Counted from the stretch's first letter, positions 18,057 to 27,799 are shown. The stretch: 35,377 nucleotides of DNA from Sphingobium sp. Leaf26 (GCF_001421665.1 NZ_LMKV01000017.1:1-35377); one strand, 5' to 3'. Notes: a model not told the origin generated them from the letters alone. Numbers and translations: made by a program.

Positions 18057-19208
18057 ATGAAACCCGATCAGTTCAATATCCGTCACCTTGCTGCCATGGC
18101 CGCCGTTGTCGATCAGGGCAGTGTCAGCCTGGCGGCGCGATCGGTCAATCTGACCCAGCCGGCGGTGACGCAGGGTATCGCCAAGCTGGAAGCGCAACTG
18201 GGCGTACGGCTGTTCGACCGGCAGCCCGGCGGGATGGCTGCGCTGGAGGCGGCGCAGCGGCTGAAACCCCGGATCGACGTGGCGCTGCGGCTGATTGGCA
18301 GCAATCGCGTGACGGCGGCGCAGGTACGGGCGTTCGTGGCACTGGCGCGGGCAGGCAGCTATGCGGCGGCGGCGGCGGCGACCGGGGTGGCGGAACCGTC
18401 GCTTCACCGGGCGGTGGGCGATCTGGGGCTAGCGGTCGGGAGCCGGCTTGTCGACCGGCGGGGCAGGGGGGTGACGCTGACCAAGCCCGGTTTGGCGCTG
18501 GCGCAGCGGTTGCGGCTCGCGCTGGCGGAATTGCGGCAGGGGTTGGCGGATCTGGCTGACCTGAAGGGGGAAGAGGGCGGCCGCATTTTGGTGGGCGCGA
18601 TGCCGCTGTCGCGTGCGCGCTTGCTGCCCGATGCGATCATGCGGTTCCGGGCCGATTTCCCACAGGTCGACATCAGCGTTTCGGAAGGATCGCATGCCGA
18701 ACTGGTGGGGCCATTGCGGGACGGCGAAATCGACATGATGATTGGCGCGCTGCGCGATCCGGCCATGGCGCTGGATCTGGAGCAGCGCGCCCTGTTCGAG
18801 GATCGGCCGACCATATTGGCGCGACATGGTCATCCGTTGGCGGCTGGCTGGAATGCCGATGCGCTGCGCCGCTTCCCTTGGATTTTGCCGCCAGAAGGCA
18901 CGCCGCTGCGCCAATTGTGGAAGGCGATGTTCGATGAGTTGGGTGGCGATGTCCCCGCCGTTCCGATCGAATGTGGATCGGTGATGACGATCCGGCAATT
19001 GCTGGTGAGCGGGGATTATCTGACCCTGCTTTCCTATGACCAACTGGCGCTGGAACTGGAGGCAGGATTGTTGACGGATATCGGTCCGGCACCCGGCGCC
19101 ATCAGCCGGACCATTGGCCTGACCACGCGCCCAGACTGGCGGCCGACCCGGTTGCAGGAACAATTCATGGCATCGGTAGAGGCCTCTGCTGTAGAGATGA
19201 CTTCGTAA
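18057..19208 (+). CDS. ligR: LysR-type regulator with two tandem HTH domains (LigR position)
   Basis: At 383 aa this is about 80 residues longer than a usual LysR protein because the DNA-binding domain is duplicated. The first winged helix spans about residues 7-65 ([20 protein letters not shown], ending VRLFDR). The second spans about 86-150 ([20 protein letters not shown], ending SRLVDR). Equivalent residues are spaced 79 apart. The co-inducer domain begins near residue 175 and is full length. The position, divergent from ligK and upstream of ligJABC, matches the role of LigR in SYK-6, which activates the 4,5-cleavage operons in response to pathway aromatics. That this protein does so, and whether both HTHs bind DNA, is inferred. 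The gene symbol rests on position. Confidence 0.85.
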   Translation: MKPDQFNIRHLAAMAAVVDQGSVSLAARSVNLTQPAVTQGIAKLEAQLGVRLFDRQPGGMAALEAAQRLKPRIDVALRLIGSNRVTAAQVRAFVALARAGSYAAAAAATGVAEPSLHRAVGDLGLAVGSRLVDRRGRGVTLTKPGLALAQRLRLALAELRQGLADLADLKGEEGGRILVGAMPLSRARLLPDAIMRFRADFPQVDISVSEGSHAELVGPLRDGEIDMMIGALRDPAMALDLEQRALFEDRPTILARHGHPLAAGWNADALRRFPWILPPEGTPLRQLWKAMFDELGGDVPAVPIECGSVMTIRQLLVSGDYLTLLSYDQLALELEAGLLTDIGPAPGAISRTIGLTTRPDWRPTRLQEQFMASVEASAVEMTS

Positions 19209-19273
19209 ATTCTTATGATGTCGTGTCGGATTCGATTGGCGACGTCTGGCGCGATACGTCATCCATCAGGGCC

Positions 19274-20137
19274 ATGGAGCAGGAAGTTGGTCTGATCGGA
19301 TTTGGCGAAGCGGGGTCCACCTTTGCACTGGCAGGGGACTGGGCCGAGGCCGTCCATGTGTTCGATGCGAAGACGGACGATGCCGCCACCCGCGATCAGA
19401 TGCTGGCCTGTTGTGCCGAGGCGGGCGTTTCCGTGGCCGGCACGTTGACGGACGCTATTGATGGCGTGGGGCTGGTGCTGTCATTGGTGACGGCGGATCA
19501 GGCCCTGGCCGTTGCGGAAGCCGCAGCGCGACTGATCGCGCCCGGAACGCTCTATTGTGATCTCAACAGCGTCGCGCCGCAGACCAAGCAGGCGGCGGCG
19601 CTGGCGATCGAAGCGGTGGGCGGCCATTATATCGATGTCGCGGTGATGGCGCCGGTCGATCCGGCGCGGCTCAATGTGCCTCTGCTGATCAGCGGTGGGC
19701 GTGCGAATGATGCCGAGGCGCGATTGCAGGCGCTGGGCTTTGCCAAGACCCGCATAGTCGGAGAAGCGGTCGGTCGGGCCTCCTCGATCAAGATGATCCG
19801 GTCGGTCATGGTGAAAGGCATCGAGGCGCTGACCGCCGAATGCGTGTTGGCCGCCAGCGAGGCCGACGTGCTGGGCGAGGTGCTGGCCTCACTGGATGCG
19901 AGCGAGAAGGCGAAGCCCTGGAATGCGCGGGCGGACTATAATCTCGACCGAATGCTGGTGCATGGTTTGCGCCGCGCCGCCGAGATGGAGGAAGTGGTCA
20001 AGACGCTGGAGGGCCTGGGCACTGGCGCGGCGATGACGCGCGGAACGGTGGAGCGGCAGCGTGCAATCGGTACGTTGGGCGTGAAGGTGTCGCCGGAAGG
20101 ACTGGGCGCGAAGATCGGTGCGATTGCGCGGGGGTGA
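19274..20137 (+). CDS. NAD(P)-binding 3-hydroxyisobutyrate/6-phosphogluconate dehydrogenase-like protein (DUF1932)
   Basis: This 287-aa protein starts at the ATG at 19274 (MEQEVGLIGFGEAGSTFALA); a GTG at 19223 is a less likely alternative. The N-terminal Rossmann fold shows GFGEAGS and later VLSLVTADQALAVAE. The C-terminal helical domain (from about residue 180, VGRASSIKMIRSVMVKGIEAL) is of the DUF1932 type. A similar gene (orf1/fldZ) accompanies lig genes in other sphingomonads without an assigned catalytic role. SIKMIRSVMVKG holds the Lys expected of beta-hydroxyacid dehydrogenases. It lies 65 bp after ligR and 86 bp before ligJ, same strand. It may process a side product or reduced intermediate of the pathway (inference). 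Confidence 0.8.
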   Translation: MEQEVGLIGFGEAGSTFALAGDWAEAVHVFDAKTDDAATRDQMLACCAEAGVSVAGTLTDAIDGVGLVLSLVTADQALAVAEAAARLIAPGTLYCDLNSVAPQTKQAAALAIEAVGGHYIDVAVMAPVDPARLNVPLLISGGRANDAEARLQALGFAKTRIVGEAVGRASSIKMIRSVMVKGIEALTAECVLAASEADVLGEVLASLDASEKAKPWNARADYNLDRMLVHGLRRAAEMEEVVKTLEGLGTGAAMTRGTVERQRAIGTLGVKVSPEGLGAKIGAIARG

Positions 20138-20176
20138 ATGAGTTTTGTGGCGGGCGTCATGCGCCATCGCCTGAGG

Positions 20177-20194
20177 CCCCGGCATTTTCCGGGG
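20177..20194 (+). repeat. Hairpin between the DUF1932 gene and ligJ
   Basis: CCCCGG-CATTTT-CCGGGG is a perfect 6-bp stem with a 6-nt loop, about 30 bp before ligJ. With no U-tract it is more likely a processing or partial-attenuation element than a full terminator. Confidence 0.45.
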
Positions 20195-20223
20195 TGACGC
20201 AATAAGGTTGGAGATAAAAGCGG

Positions 20224-21245
20224 ATGAGCCTGATTATCGATTGCCACGGTCATTATACCGTGCTGCCCAAGGGGCATGACGCCTGGCGCGAAGAGCAGAA
20301 GGCTGCGTTTAAAGCGGGCGTGCCTGCGCCGGCCTATCCTGAAATCAGCGACGCCGAGATACGCGAGACGATCGAGGCGAACCAGTTGCGTCTGATCAAG
20401 GAACGTGGCGCGGACCTCACCATCTTTTCGCCGCGCGCATCGGCGATGGCGCCGCATGTCGGCGACGAAGCGACGGCCAAGGAGTGGGCGATCCGCTGCA
20501 ACGATTTGATCGCGCGGGTCGTGGGGCTGTTCCCCGAAACCTTCGTCGGCGTGTGCATGTTGCCCCAGTCGCCCAAGGCCGACATGACGAACAGCATCGC
20601 GGAGCTGGAGCGTTGCGTCACCGAGCTGGGCTTTATCGGCTGCAACCTCAATCCCGATCCGGGCGGCGGGCATTTCACGCATCCGCCGCTGACCGACAAA
20701 TATTGGTATCCCTTCTACGAGAAGATGGTCGAACTGGATGTGCCGGCGATGATCCATGTGTCGGGTAGCTGCAATCCGGCGATGCACGCGACGGGCGGCT
20801 ATTATATCGCGGCCGATACCATCGCGTTCATGCAGTTGCTGGAAGGCGACCTGTTCAAGGACTTCCCGACGTTGCGCTTCATCATCCCGCATGGCGGCGG
20901 TGCGGTGCCCTACCATTGGGGGCGCTATCGCGGCCTGGCCGACATGCTCAAGAAGCCCGACCTGTCGACGCATCTGATGAACAACATCTTCTTCGACACC
21001 TGCGTCTATCACCAGCCGGGCGTGGACCTGCTGGCCGACGTGATCGAGAACAAGAATATCCTGTTCGGATCGGAAATGGTCGGGGCAGTGCGCGGTATCG
21101 ACCCGACCACCGGCTTCTATTTCGACGACACCAAACGCTATGTCGATGCGTTGGAAATCAGTGATGAAGAGCGCGCTGCGATCTTCGCGAGCAATGCCCG
21201 TCGCGTTTTCCCGCGCCTCGACGCCAAATTGAAGGAGAGGGGACT

Positions 21246-21249
<4 letters not shown>
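20224..21249 (+). CDS. ligJ: 4-oxalomesaconate hydratase LigJ
   Basis: This 341-aa amidohydrolase-superfamily enzyme hydrates 4-oxalomesaconate to 4-carboxy-4-hydroxy-2-oxoadipate. The N-terminal metal motif is IIDCHGHYT (His8, His10). Further His residues lie in AMIHVSGSCNPAMHATGG and FIIPHGGGAVPYHWGRYRG. Length and motifs match LigJ of the cog2159 group rather than decarboxylases of the same fold. The ATG at 20224 has GGAG about ten bases upstream. The stop overlaps the ligA start (ATGA at 21246-21249), so ligJ and ligA are translationally coupled. Confidence 0.94.
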
Positions 21250-22593
<1,344 letters not shown>

Positions 22594-22605
22594 ACCAACT
22601 TGAAG

Positions 22606-22737
22606 CCCCTCCCTTTCAAGGGAGGGGTTGGGGTGGGTCGCTAGCGCAGCGAGCGTCTAGCCTTATCCCACATAGATCAACAGCGATTGCCGATGCAATC
22701 GCACCCACCCCTCAGCCCCGCCCTTGAAAGGGAGGGG
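22606..22737. repeat. Long inverted repeat between ligB and ligC
   Basis: The left arm (22606-22638) begins with its own perfect hairpin CCCCTCCCTT-TC-AAGGGAGGGG and runs into TTGGGGTGGGT. The right arm (22703-22737) is its near-complement, starting ACCCACCCCTCAGCCCCG and ending AAAGGGAGGGG. Between the arms lies a further perfect stem, GCGATTGC-CGAT-GCAATCGC (22683-22702). This is a common sphingomonad intergenic repeat style. In the ligJABC transcript it would form a large structure just before the ligC ribosome site. Confidence 0.75.
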
Positions 22738-22758
22738 AGTTAAGATACGGAGTTTTTC

Positions 22759-23697
22759 ATGCGTATTGCCCTGGCAGGTGCCGGCGCCTTTGGCGAAAAG
22801 CATCTTGATGGCCTCAAGAATATCGACGGCGTGACCGTCACTTCGATCATCGGCCGCGAACTGGACGCGACCAAGAAGGTCGCGGAAAAATATGGCATCG
22901 GTCATGCCACCACTGACTTGAATGAAACGCTGGCACGCGATGATGTGGACGCGGTAATCCTGTGTACGCCGACGCAGATGCACGCGGCGCAGGCGATCGC
23001 CTGTATGGATGCGGGCAAGCATGTCGAAGTCGAGATTCCGCTGGCGGACAGTTGGAAGGATGCGCAGGCCGTGCTGGCCAAGCAGAAGGAAACAGGCCTC
23101 GTCTGCATGGTCGGCCATACCCGCCGCTTCAACCCGTCACACCAGTTCGTGCACAACCGTATCCAGGCGGGTGAATTCAACGTCCAGCAGATGGACGTGC
23201 AGACCTATTTCTTCCGTCGCAAGAATATCAACGCCAAGGGCGAACCGCGTAGCTGGACCGATCATCTGCTGTGGCACCATGCCGCGCATACGATCGACCT
23301 GTTCGCCTATCAGGCGGGCAAGATCGTGTCGGCGCACGCCATGCAGGGGCCGATTCACCCGGACCTTGGCATCGCGATGGACATGTCGATCCAGTTGAAG
23401 AGCGAGACGGGCGCGATCTGCACCCTGTCGCTGTCGTTCAATAATGACGGGCCGCTCGGCACCTTCTTCCGCTATATTGGCGATACCGACACCTATATCG
23501 CGCGCTACGACGATCTGGTGAATGGCAAGGAAGAGGCGATCGACGTGAGCCAGGTCGCTGTATCGATGAACGGCATCGAGTTGCAGGACCGCGAGTTCAT
23601 CAGCGCCATCCGCGAAGGCCGCGATCCCAATTCGAGCGTTGCCAAGGTGTTCGATTGTTATCGCGTGCTGGGTGAACTGGAAACGCAACTCGGCTAA
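22759..23697 (+). CDS. ligC: 4-carboxy-2-hydroxymuconate-6-semialdehyde dehydrogenase LigC
   Basis: This 312-aa Gfo/Idh/MocA-family NADP-dependent dehydrogenase oxidises the cyclic hemiacetal of the LigAB product to 2-pyrone-4,6-dicarboxylate. The N-terminal Rossmann motif is IALAGAGAFGEKHLDGL. AGKHVEVEIPLADS follows, then the catalytic-region MVGHTRRFNPSHQFVHNR and LLWHHAAHTIDLFAYQ. The ATG at 22759 has GGAG about seven bases upstream. It is the last gene of the plus-strand lig operon and is followed by a hairpin terminator. Confidence 0.95.
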   Translation: MRIALAGAGAFGEKHLDGLKNIDGVTVTSIIGRELDATKKVAEKYGIGHATTDLNETLARDDVDAVILCTPTQMHAAQAIACMDAGKHVEVEIPLADSWKDAQAVLAKQKETGLVCMVGHTRRFNPSHQFVHNRIQAGEFNVQQMDVQTYFFRRKNINAKGEPRSWTDHLLWHHAAHTIDLFAYQAGKIVSAHAMQGPIHPDLGIAMDMSIQLKSETGAICTLSLSFNNDGPLGTFFRYIGDTDTYIARYDDLVNGKEEAIDVSQVAVSMNGIELQDREFISAIREGRDPNSSVAKVFDCYRVLGELETQLG

Positions 23698-23721
23698 GCT
23701 GGCAATCCCTTCGGGGTCGCA

Positions 23722-23765
23722 GGAAGGGCGTGGCGGATCTATCCGCTGCGCCCTTTCCGTTTTCT
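23722..23765 (+). terminator. Intrinsic terminator after ligC
   Basis: GGAAGGGCG and CGCCCTTTCC arms, extended inward by GGCGGAT/ATCCGC, form a long stem followed by GTTTTCT. It lies 25 bp past the ligC stop. The minus-strand small gene ends immediately to the right, so it may serve both directions. Confidence 0.7.
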
Positions 23766-23991
23766 AGGTGGTCAGCAGCGGATACGCCATGCGCAGATCA
23801 TCAAGCAGGGTTTCGATCAGCGCAATGTCCTGAAAGCTGCCGGTCGGGGTCGCGTTCCAGTTGCAATGGGGATGGGTGGCGGGGCTGTAGAGGCGCAGCG
23901 GGCCGATCGCCTTGCGCCAGTGATGCTTGCTCTTGCCATGGTCGCGCAGCAGCCGGGCCACCAGCAGGTCGATGAGCTTGTCCGCCGTCAT
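23764..23991 (-). CDS. Small protein of unknown function (75 aa)
   Basis: Read from the ATG at 23991 the product begins MTADKLIDLLVARLLRDHGK and ends DDLRMAYPLLTT. It looks like a real protein: a balanced composition, an amphipathic N-terminal helix, a His/Trp/Cys-containing centre (HHWRKAIGPLRLY, THPHCNWNATPTG), and a second helix (DIALIETLLDDLR). The upstream part of the same frame is Arg/Ser-rich shadow sequence and is excluded. No signal peptide or membrane span is seen, and the ribosome site is weak. It lies 31 bp after the AraC gene on the same strand. I do not recognise the family. The two helices flanking a polar core might suit a small binding protein, but no function is claimed. Confidence 0.6.
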   Translation of the reverse strand: MTADKLIDLLVARLLRDHGKSKHHWRKAIGPLRLYSPATHPHCNWNATPTGSFQDIALIETLLDDLRMAYPLLTT

Positions 23992-24022
23992 GGGCGGACA
24001 TGTAGAGCGGTGGCGGATGGCG

Positions 24023-24895
24023 TCAACCGTCGCGCGCTGCACGCCAGGCGCGAGGCGGCTGGCCGACATGGCGGGTGAAGAAGCGCGAGAAATAGGCGGG
24101 GTCTTCAAAGCCGACCGCGTAGGCGACCTCTGCCACTGACAGTTGCGAATAGAGGAGCAGGCGGCGCGCCTCCAGCAAGGCCCGGTCGTCGAGCATCTGG
24201 GCCGGAGAAGTGCCCGCCACATGGGCGCAAGCCTGGCGCAAGGCAGTGAGGCTGGTGCCGAGCGCGCGGGCTTGGTCCGACACGGCCTCGCGCTGGCGAA
24301 AACGCTGTTCGATCCGTTCGCGCAGGCGCGCGACCAGAGCAGCCTGCCGCGCGGTGCCGGGCTGTGCCGCCTGGGTCAGGGGAGCATGGCGCAGCGCGAG
24401 CACCATCAGCGAGAGCAGCGCGGATTCGACGGCGGCGCGCTGGCCGGGACCGGACCAGCCCAGTTCCTGCACCATGCGCATGATGATGTTTTGCGCGGCG
24501 TCGCCTTCGGCGAGGGCCAGGGGGACTGCCTGGGGATTGGCGAAAAGCGGAGCGAGATCCGCATCGCGCGCAATCAGGTGGCGCAGATAGGAATCGGCGA
24601 TGGTGGTGACATGGCCGCTGGATTCGCTGTGCCAGCTGAAGCCATGGACGATGCCGGCCGGGATCAGCAGCAGGCAGGGCGCGTCGAAGCTGACCTGCGC
24701 CGCCTCCGCCTGCATCGCGCCTCCGCCTTCGCCGATCAGGATGATATGGTTGAGGTCGCGATGAACATGCGGGCGGATCGTCCATTCACTGGGGCGGGAC
24801 CGATCATCGAGGCTTTCGACATGGACGAAGCCTTCCGCCACGCTACGCTGCGGTTCGCCATAGAGATAGAAGCTGGGGACAGGTGCAGTCGACAT
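24023..24895 (-). CDS. AraC family regulator (possibly PobR-like)
   Basis: This 290-aa protein starts at the ATG at 24895 (MSTAPVPSFYLYGEPQRSVA); the longer frame to 24982 lacks similarity. An N-terminal cupin-like sensor domain (TIRPHVHRDLNHIILIGEGG, then LLIPAGIVHGFSWH) is followed by a C-terminal double HTH (residues about 190-290) ending AYAVGFEDPAYFSRFFTRHV. The RPHxHxxLNHI and GGG signature is typical of AraC-type PobR/PobC regulators of 4-hydroxybenzoate hydroxylase genes. An aromatic-acid transporter gene lies just upstream and pobA is in the window, so control of 4-hydroxybenzoate uptake or hydroxylation is likely but inferred. Confidence 0.85.
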   Translation of the reverse strand: MSTAPVPSFYLYGEPQRSVAEGFVHVESLDDRSRPSEWTIRPHVHRDLNHIILIGEGGGAMQAEAAQVSFDAPCLLLIPAGIVHGFSWHSESSGHVTTIADSYLRHLIARDADLAPLFANPQAVPLALAEGDAAQNIIMRMVQELGWSGPGQRAAVESALLSLMVLALRHAPLTQAAQPGTARQAALVARLRERIEQRFRQREAVSDQARALGTSLTALRQACAHVAGTSPAQMLDDRALLEARRLLLYSQLSVAEVAYAVGFEDPAYFSRFFTRHVGQPPRAWRAARDG

Positions 24896-24941
24896 GATGG
24901 ATTGTCCATTGATGCGCCTGTTCCTCTGGGGCTGCAAGCTA

Positions 24942-26237
24942 TCAGATGGGGCGTTGGCGCAGTCCTGCCAGCAGCGCCGCACCGACCAGCGAGCCCAGCG
25001 CCATCACCAGCGCGACCAGCGGCAAGCCGAAGTCGAGCGTGAACAGAAAGCCTGCGAGGATCGGGCCGAGCGCCGCGCCGCCACGGCCGATGCCGATGAC
25101 GATGCCAGTCCCGCCGGCGCGCACGGCGGTGGGGAAGGACTGGGCGACCAGCGCGTAGAGGCCGACCACCGCGCCGTTGGTGAAGAAGCCGGCGCAGGCG
25201 GCGACGAGGCTGAGGCCGGCCAGCGTCGTCTGCCCCTGTCCGAAGACGGTGACCATGACGGTCGAGGCGACCATCGCGCCCATGACGAGGCCGCGCACCG
25301 GCATCCGCCAGCTGAGCGCGCCGAGCAGCAGCGAGCCGATGAGGCCTCCGACATTGGCCCAGACCAGTACGCCGCCCGCCGCCGATGGTGCGAAGCCCAT
25401 GTCGACGACGATCTTGGGCACCCATTTCAGGATGAAGTAGAAGGTCATGATGTGGAAGAAATAGGCGAGCGTGAGCAAGATGGTGGTGTGGGCAAGGCCC
25501 GGCGCGAATAGCGTGGCGAAGGAGGGTTTCGATGCGCTGCTGTCAACAGGGGGTAGCGCGCTGGTCGGGGCATGGTTCATGCGAGCAAGCAGGCGGTTGA
25601 TCCGCACCAGCGCACCTTCGGGACGTTTTTGCAGCAGGAAGCCAATCGATTCGGGCAGCAGCCACAGCGACACGGGCAGGAAGATGGCGGTGACGATGCC
25701 GCCGAACAGGAATATGTCGCGCCAGCCGCCCGACACCAGCAATTGCGAAGCGACCGACCCGCCCAGGATCGCGCCGACCGGATAGCCGGCCGCCATGATC
25801 GCGACGGCCAGGCTGCGGGCGCGGGCGTTGGACAGTTCGGCGACCATGGCGTTGGTGCAGGCGAGCATCCCGCCGATGCCAAGACCAGTGACAAGGCGGA
25901 CGGTGGAAAGCGACAGCACATCCCAGGCTTGGGTCGCGGCAGCCATGCCTGCTGCCATGACGACCAGACAGCCCAATATGGTAGGTCGGCGACCTATGCG
26001 GTCGGCAAGGTTGCCGAGCAGCACCGATCCCACCGCCATGCCGATCAGTTCCATCGAGAGGACGAGGCCAAGCGCGGCGCGATCGATCCCCCATTCCTTC
26101 GCAATGCCGGGCGAGGCGAAGCTGATCGCCAGCACGTCGAACCCGTCAAGCGCGTTCAGCAATATGCACAGGATGATCGCCGCGATCTGGAGCCGGCCCA
26201 TGGGGGCTTCATCCAACTGCCGCCTGATGTCGGTCAT
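24942..26237 (-). CDS. MFS transporter, aromatic acid:H+ symporter family (PcaK-like)
   Basis: This 431-aa inner-membrane protein has about 12 hydrophobic segments. The first reads IAAIILCILLNALDGFDVLA, including the DGFD motif of the AAHS family, where the Asp is needed for aromatic-acid transport. The loop 2-3 motif is GNLADRIGRRPTILG. Relatives import 4-hydroxybenzoate, protocatechuate, vanillate or similar acids with protons. The start has AGGAG five bases upstream. It follows the DUF3237 gene by 36 bp and precedes the AraC gene on the same strand. A role supplying 4-hydroxybenzoate or protocatechuate fits PobA and the lig genes nearby; the exact substrate is not determined. Confidence 0.9.
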   Translation of the reverse strand: MTDIRRQLDEAPMGRLQIAAIILCILLNALDGFDVLAISFASPGIAKEWGIDRAALGLVLSMELIGMAVGSVLLGNLADRIGRRPTILGCLVVMAAGMAAATQAWDVLSLSTVRLVTGLGIGGMLACTNAMVAELSNARARSLAVAIMAAGYPVGAILGGSVASQLLVSGGWRDIFLFGGIVTAIFLPVSLWLLPESIGFLLQKRPEGALVRINRLLARMNHAPTSALPPVDSSASKPSFATLFAPGLAHTTILLTLAYFFHIMTFYFILKWVPKIVVDMGFAPSAAGGVLVWANVGGLIGSLLLGALSWRMPVRGLVMGAMVASTVMVTVFGQGQTTLAGLSLVAACAGFFTNGAVVGLYALVAQSFPTAVRAGGTGIVIGIGRGGAALGPILAGFLFTLDFGLPLVALVMALGSLVGAALLAGLRQRPI

Positions 26238-26273
26238 CCCTGCTCCTGTCCTTAAAATCTTATCTTGTGGGTG

Positions 26274-26828
26274 TCAGCCAACCGAGAAAATGTCCAGCGC
26301 GACATGATCCTTGTAGCGCGCGGCGGTACACAGAAACACGGTGCGACCGAGCCAGCCATGGGGGCTGTCGCCCGCCACCTCAAAACGGGGGGTGGTGCGG
26401 AAATAATAGAGGGCGGGATCGACAACCTCGCCCGCAGTGATGCGGGCCAGTACCGGCGCGGGGCCATGGCGATAACCGGGGTTGACGATGGAGATGAGCG
26501 TGCCGTCGCTGGCCTCGATCGTGTAGCGGGCGAGGATGTCGGCGGTACCGTCCGCGCGGATCGATTGCCAGTCGGCGCCGCCGGGCAGTATCCTGCCGGT
26601 AAGGCGCGGGCCATCGACGCTGCCGCCGGTGATGGGGATCACCCTTTTGCGCACGCCATCGACCATACCCAGTTCCTGCGGCACGCCGATCATTACGCGC
26701 AGGCGCATGGCGAGGGTCAGCGGCGGTACGGCGAGCGTGTCGGCTGCGGTGGCCTGGCTCGCGACGCCGGCGATCGTCAGGGCAGGCATGGCCTTTAACA
26801 GGCTGCGGCGGTGCATGTCGTGGTCCAT
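26274..26828 (-). CDS. DUF3237 domain protein with Tat-type signal
   Basis: This 184-aa protein starts at 26828 with GGAGAGG immediately upstream. The N terminus HRRSLLKAMPALTIAGVASQ is a Tat-like signal. The rest is a DUF3237-type beta-barrel, with GGSVDGPRLTGRILPGGADW, then ADGTADILARYTIEASDG and YYFRTTPRFEVAG. DUF3237 proteins are small barrels found in many aromatic-degradation clusters without a settled activity. Export to the periplasm beside an aromatic-acid importer suggests binding or processing of a ligand before uptake (inference). It probably forms an operon with the MFS gene 36 bp downstream. Confidence 0.78.
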   Translation of the reverse strand: MDHDMHRRSLLKAMPALTIAGVASQATAADTLAVPPLTLAMRLRVMIGVPQELGMVDGVRKRVIPITGGSVDGPRLTGRILPGGADWQSIRADGTADILARYTIEASDGTLISIVNPGYRHGPAPVLARITAGEVVDPALYYFRTTPRFEVAGDSPHGWLGRTVFLCTAARYKDHVALDIFSVG

Positions 26829-26883
26829 AACCTCTCCATTATCTGCGACCGGATCATGATGATGTCCGATGTTCGGCGATAGC

Positions 26884-26914
26884 GGCCGGGCCGTTCACGG
26901 ATGGCGGCCCGGCC
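26884..26914 (-). terminator. Hairpin downstream of the ferB-type gene
   Basis: GGCCGGGCCG-(11 nt)-CGGCCCGGCC is a perfect 10-bp stem, just past the stop of the hydratase-lyase gene (26920) and before the DUF3237 start. It probably separates the two transcription units. No clear U-tract follows on the minus strand. Confidence 0.5.
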
Positions 26915-26919
26915 AAAGG

Positions 26920-27780
26920 TCAGGCGGACTGCTTCGACTTGTCGTACGCGCCGAGGCCCGGCTTGTACGTCTTGTCATCGATGAACTGCTTGATGCCTTC
27001 CTTGCGGCCGTCATTGTCGAAGCTGTTGGCCGATTCCTGCGCGCGGATCAGATAATCTTCTGCATTGTCATAGGTCATTTCGCGGACGCGGCGGATGGCA
27101 TCCTTGGTCGCCTTCAACGCTACGGGATTCTTGGTCAGCAGTTTCTGCGCGACGTCGGAAACGCGGGCCTTGAGCTGGTCGAGCGGGAGCGCCTCGTTGA
27201 CGAAGCCCCACTCGGCAGCCTTACGACCATCCACATTTTCGCCCATCAGCGAATGATACATGGCGTTGCGGAAATTGGTGAGTTCGGTCGCGACCTTGGC
27301 TGCGCCGCCGCCGGGCAGGATGCCCCAGTTGATTTCCGACAGGCCGAACTGCGCCTCTTCCGCCGCGAAGGCGAGATCGCAGGCGAAGAGCGGGCCATAG
27401 CCACCGCCGAAGCACCAGCCATTGACCATCGCGATCGTAGGCTTCTGATACCAGCGCAGGCGGCGCCACCAGCCATAGCTTTCGCGCTGGGCGCCGCGCG
27501 TGCCGGCCAGGCCCTGGGATTCGGTTTCACGGAAATATTCCTTAAGGTCCATGCCGGCCGACCAGGCACTGCCTTCGCCGGTCAGGACGAGCACGCCGAC
27601 ATCGGTGCGATATTCCAGCTCATCCAGCACGCGCATCATCTGGCGGTTGAGACGCGGCGACATGCAGTTGCGCTTGTCCGGGCGGTTGAAGCTGACCCAG
27701 GCGACGCCGTCTTCGACGGTGTAGGCGACGGTTTCGAGTTCAGTCTGGTCGACGCCGTCGACATGCAGGATGTTGGTCAT
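26920..27780 (-). CDS. ferB: p-Hydroxycinnamoyl-CoA (feruloyl-CoA) hydratase-lyase, FerB-type
   Basis: This 286-aa crotonase-superfamily enzyme starts at the ATG at 27780 (MTNILHVDGVDQTELETVAY), with AAGGA upstream. The frame further upstream only translates a palindromic repeat and is excluded. Motifs are GMDLKEYFRET, the oxyanion/FGGGYGPLFACDLAFAAEE region, and LSEINWGILPGGG with catalytic Glu149; the LSEINWG signature is specific to hydroxycinnamoyl-CoA hydratase-lyases. It hydrates feruloyl- or coumaroyl-CoA and splits off acetyl-CoA, giving vanillin or 4-hydroxybenzaldehyde. The aldehyde dehydrogenase gene lies directly upstream on the same strand. No CoA synthetase (ferA) is visible in the window. 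Confidence 0.92.
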   Translation of the reverse strand: MTNILHVDGVDQTELETVAYTVEDGVAWVSFNRPDKRNCMSPRLNRQMMRVLDELEYRTDVGVLVLTGEGSAWSAGMDLKEYFRETESQGLAGTRGAQRESYGWWRRLRWYQKPTIAMVNGWCFGGGYGPLFACDLAFAAEEAQFGLSEINWGILPGGGAAKVATELTNFRNAMYHSLMGENVDGRKAAEWGFVNEALPLDQLKARVSDVAQKLLTKNPVALKATKDAIRRVREMTYDNAEDYLIRAQESANSFDNDGRKEGIKQFIDDKTYKPGLGAYDKSKQSA

Positions 27781-27799
27781 GGCTATATGTCCTTTTGAT

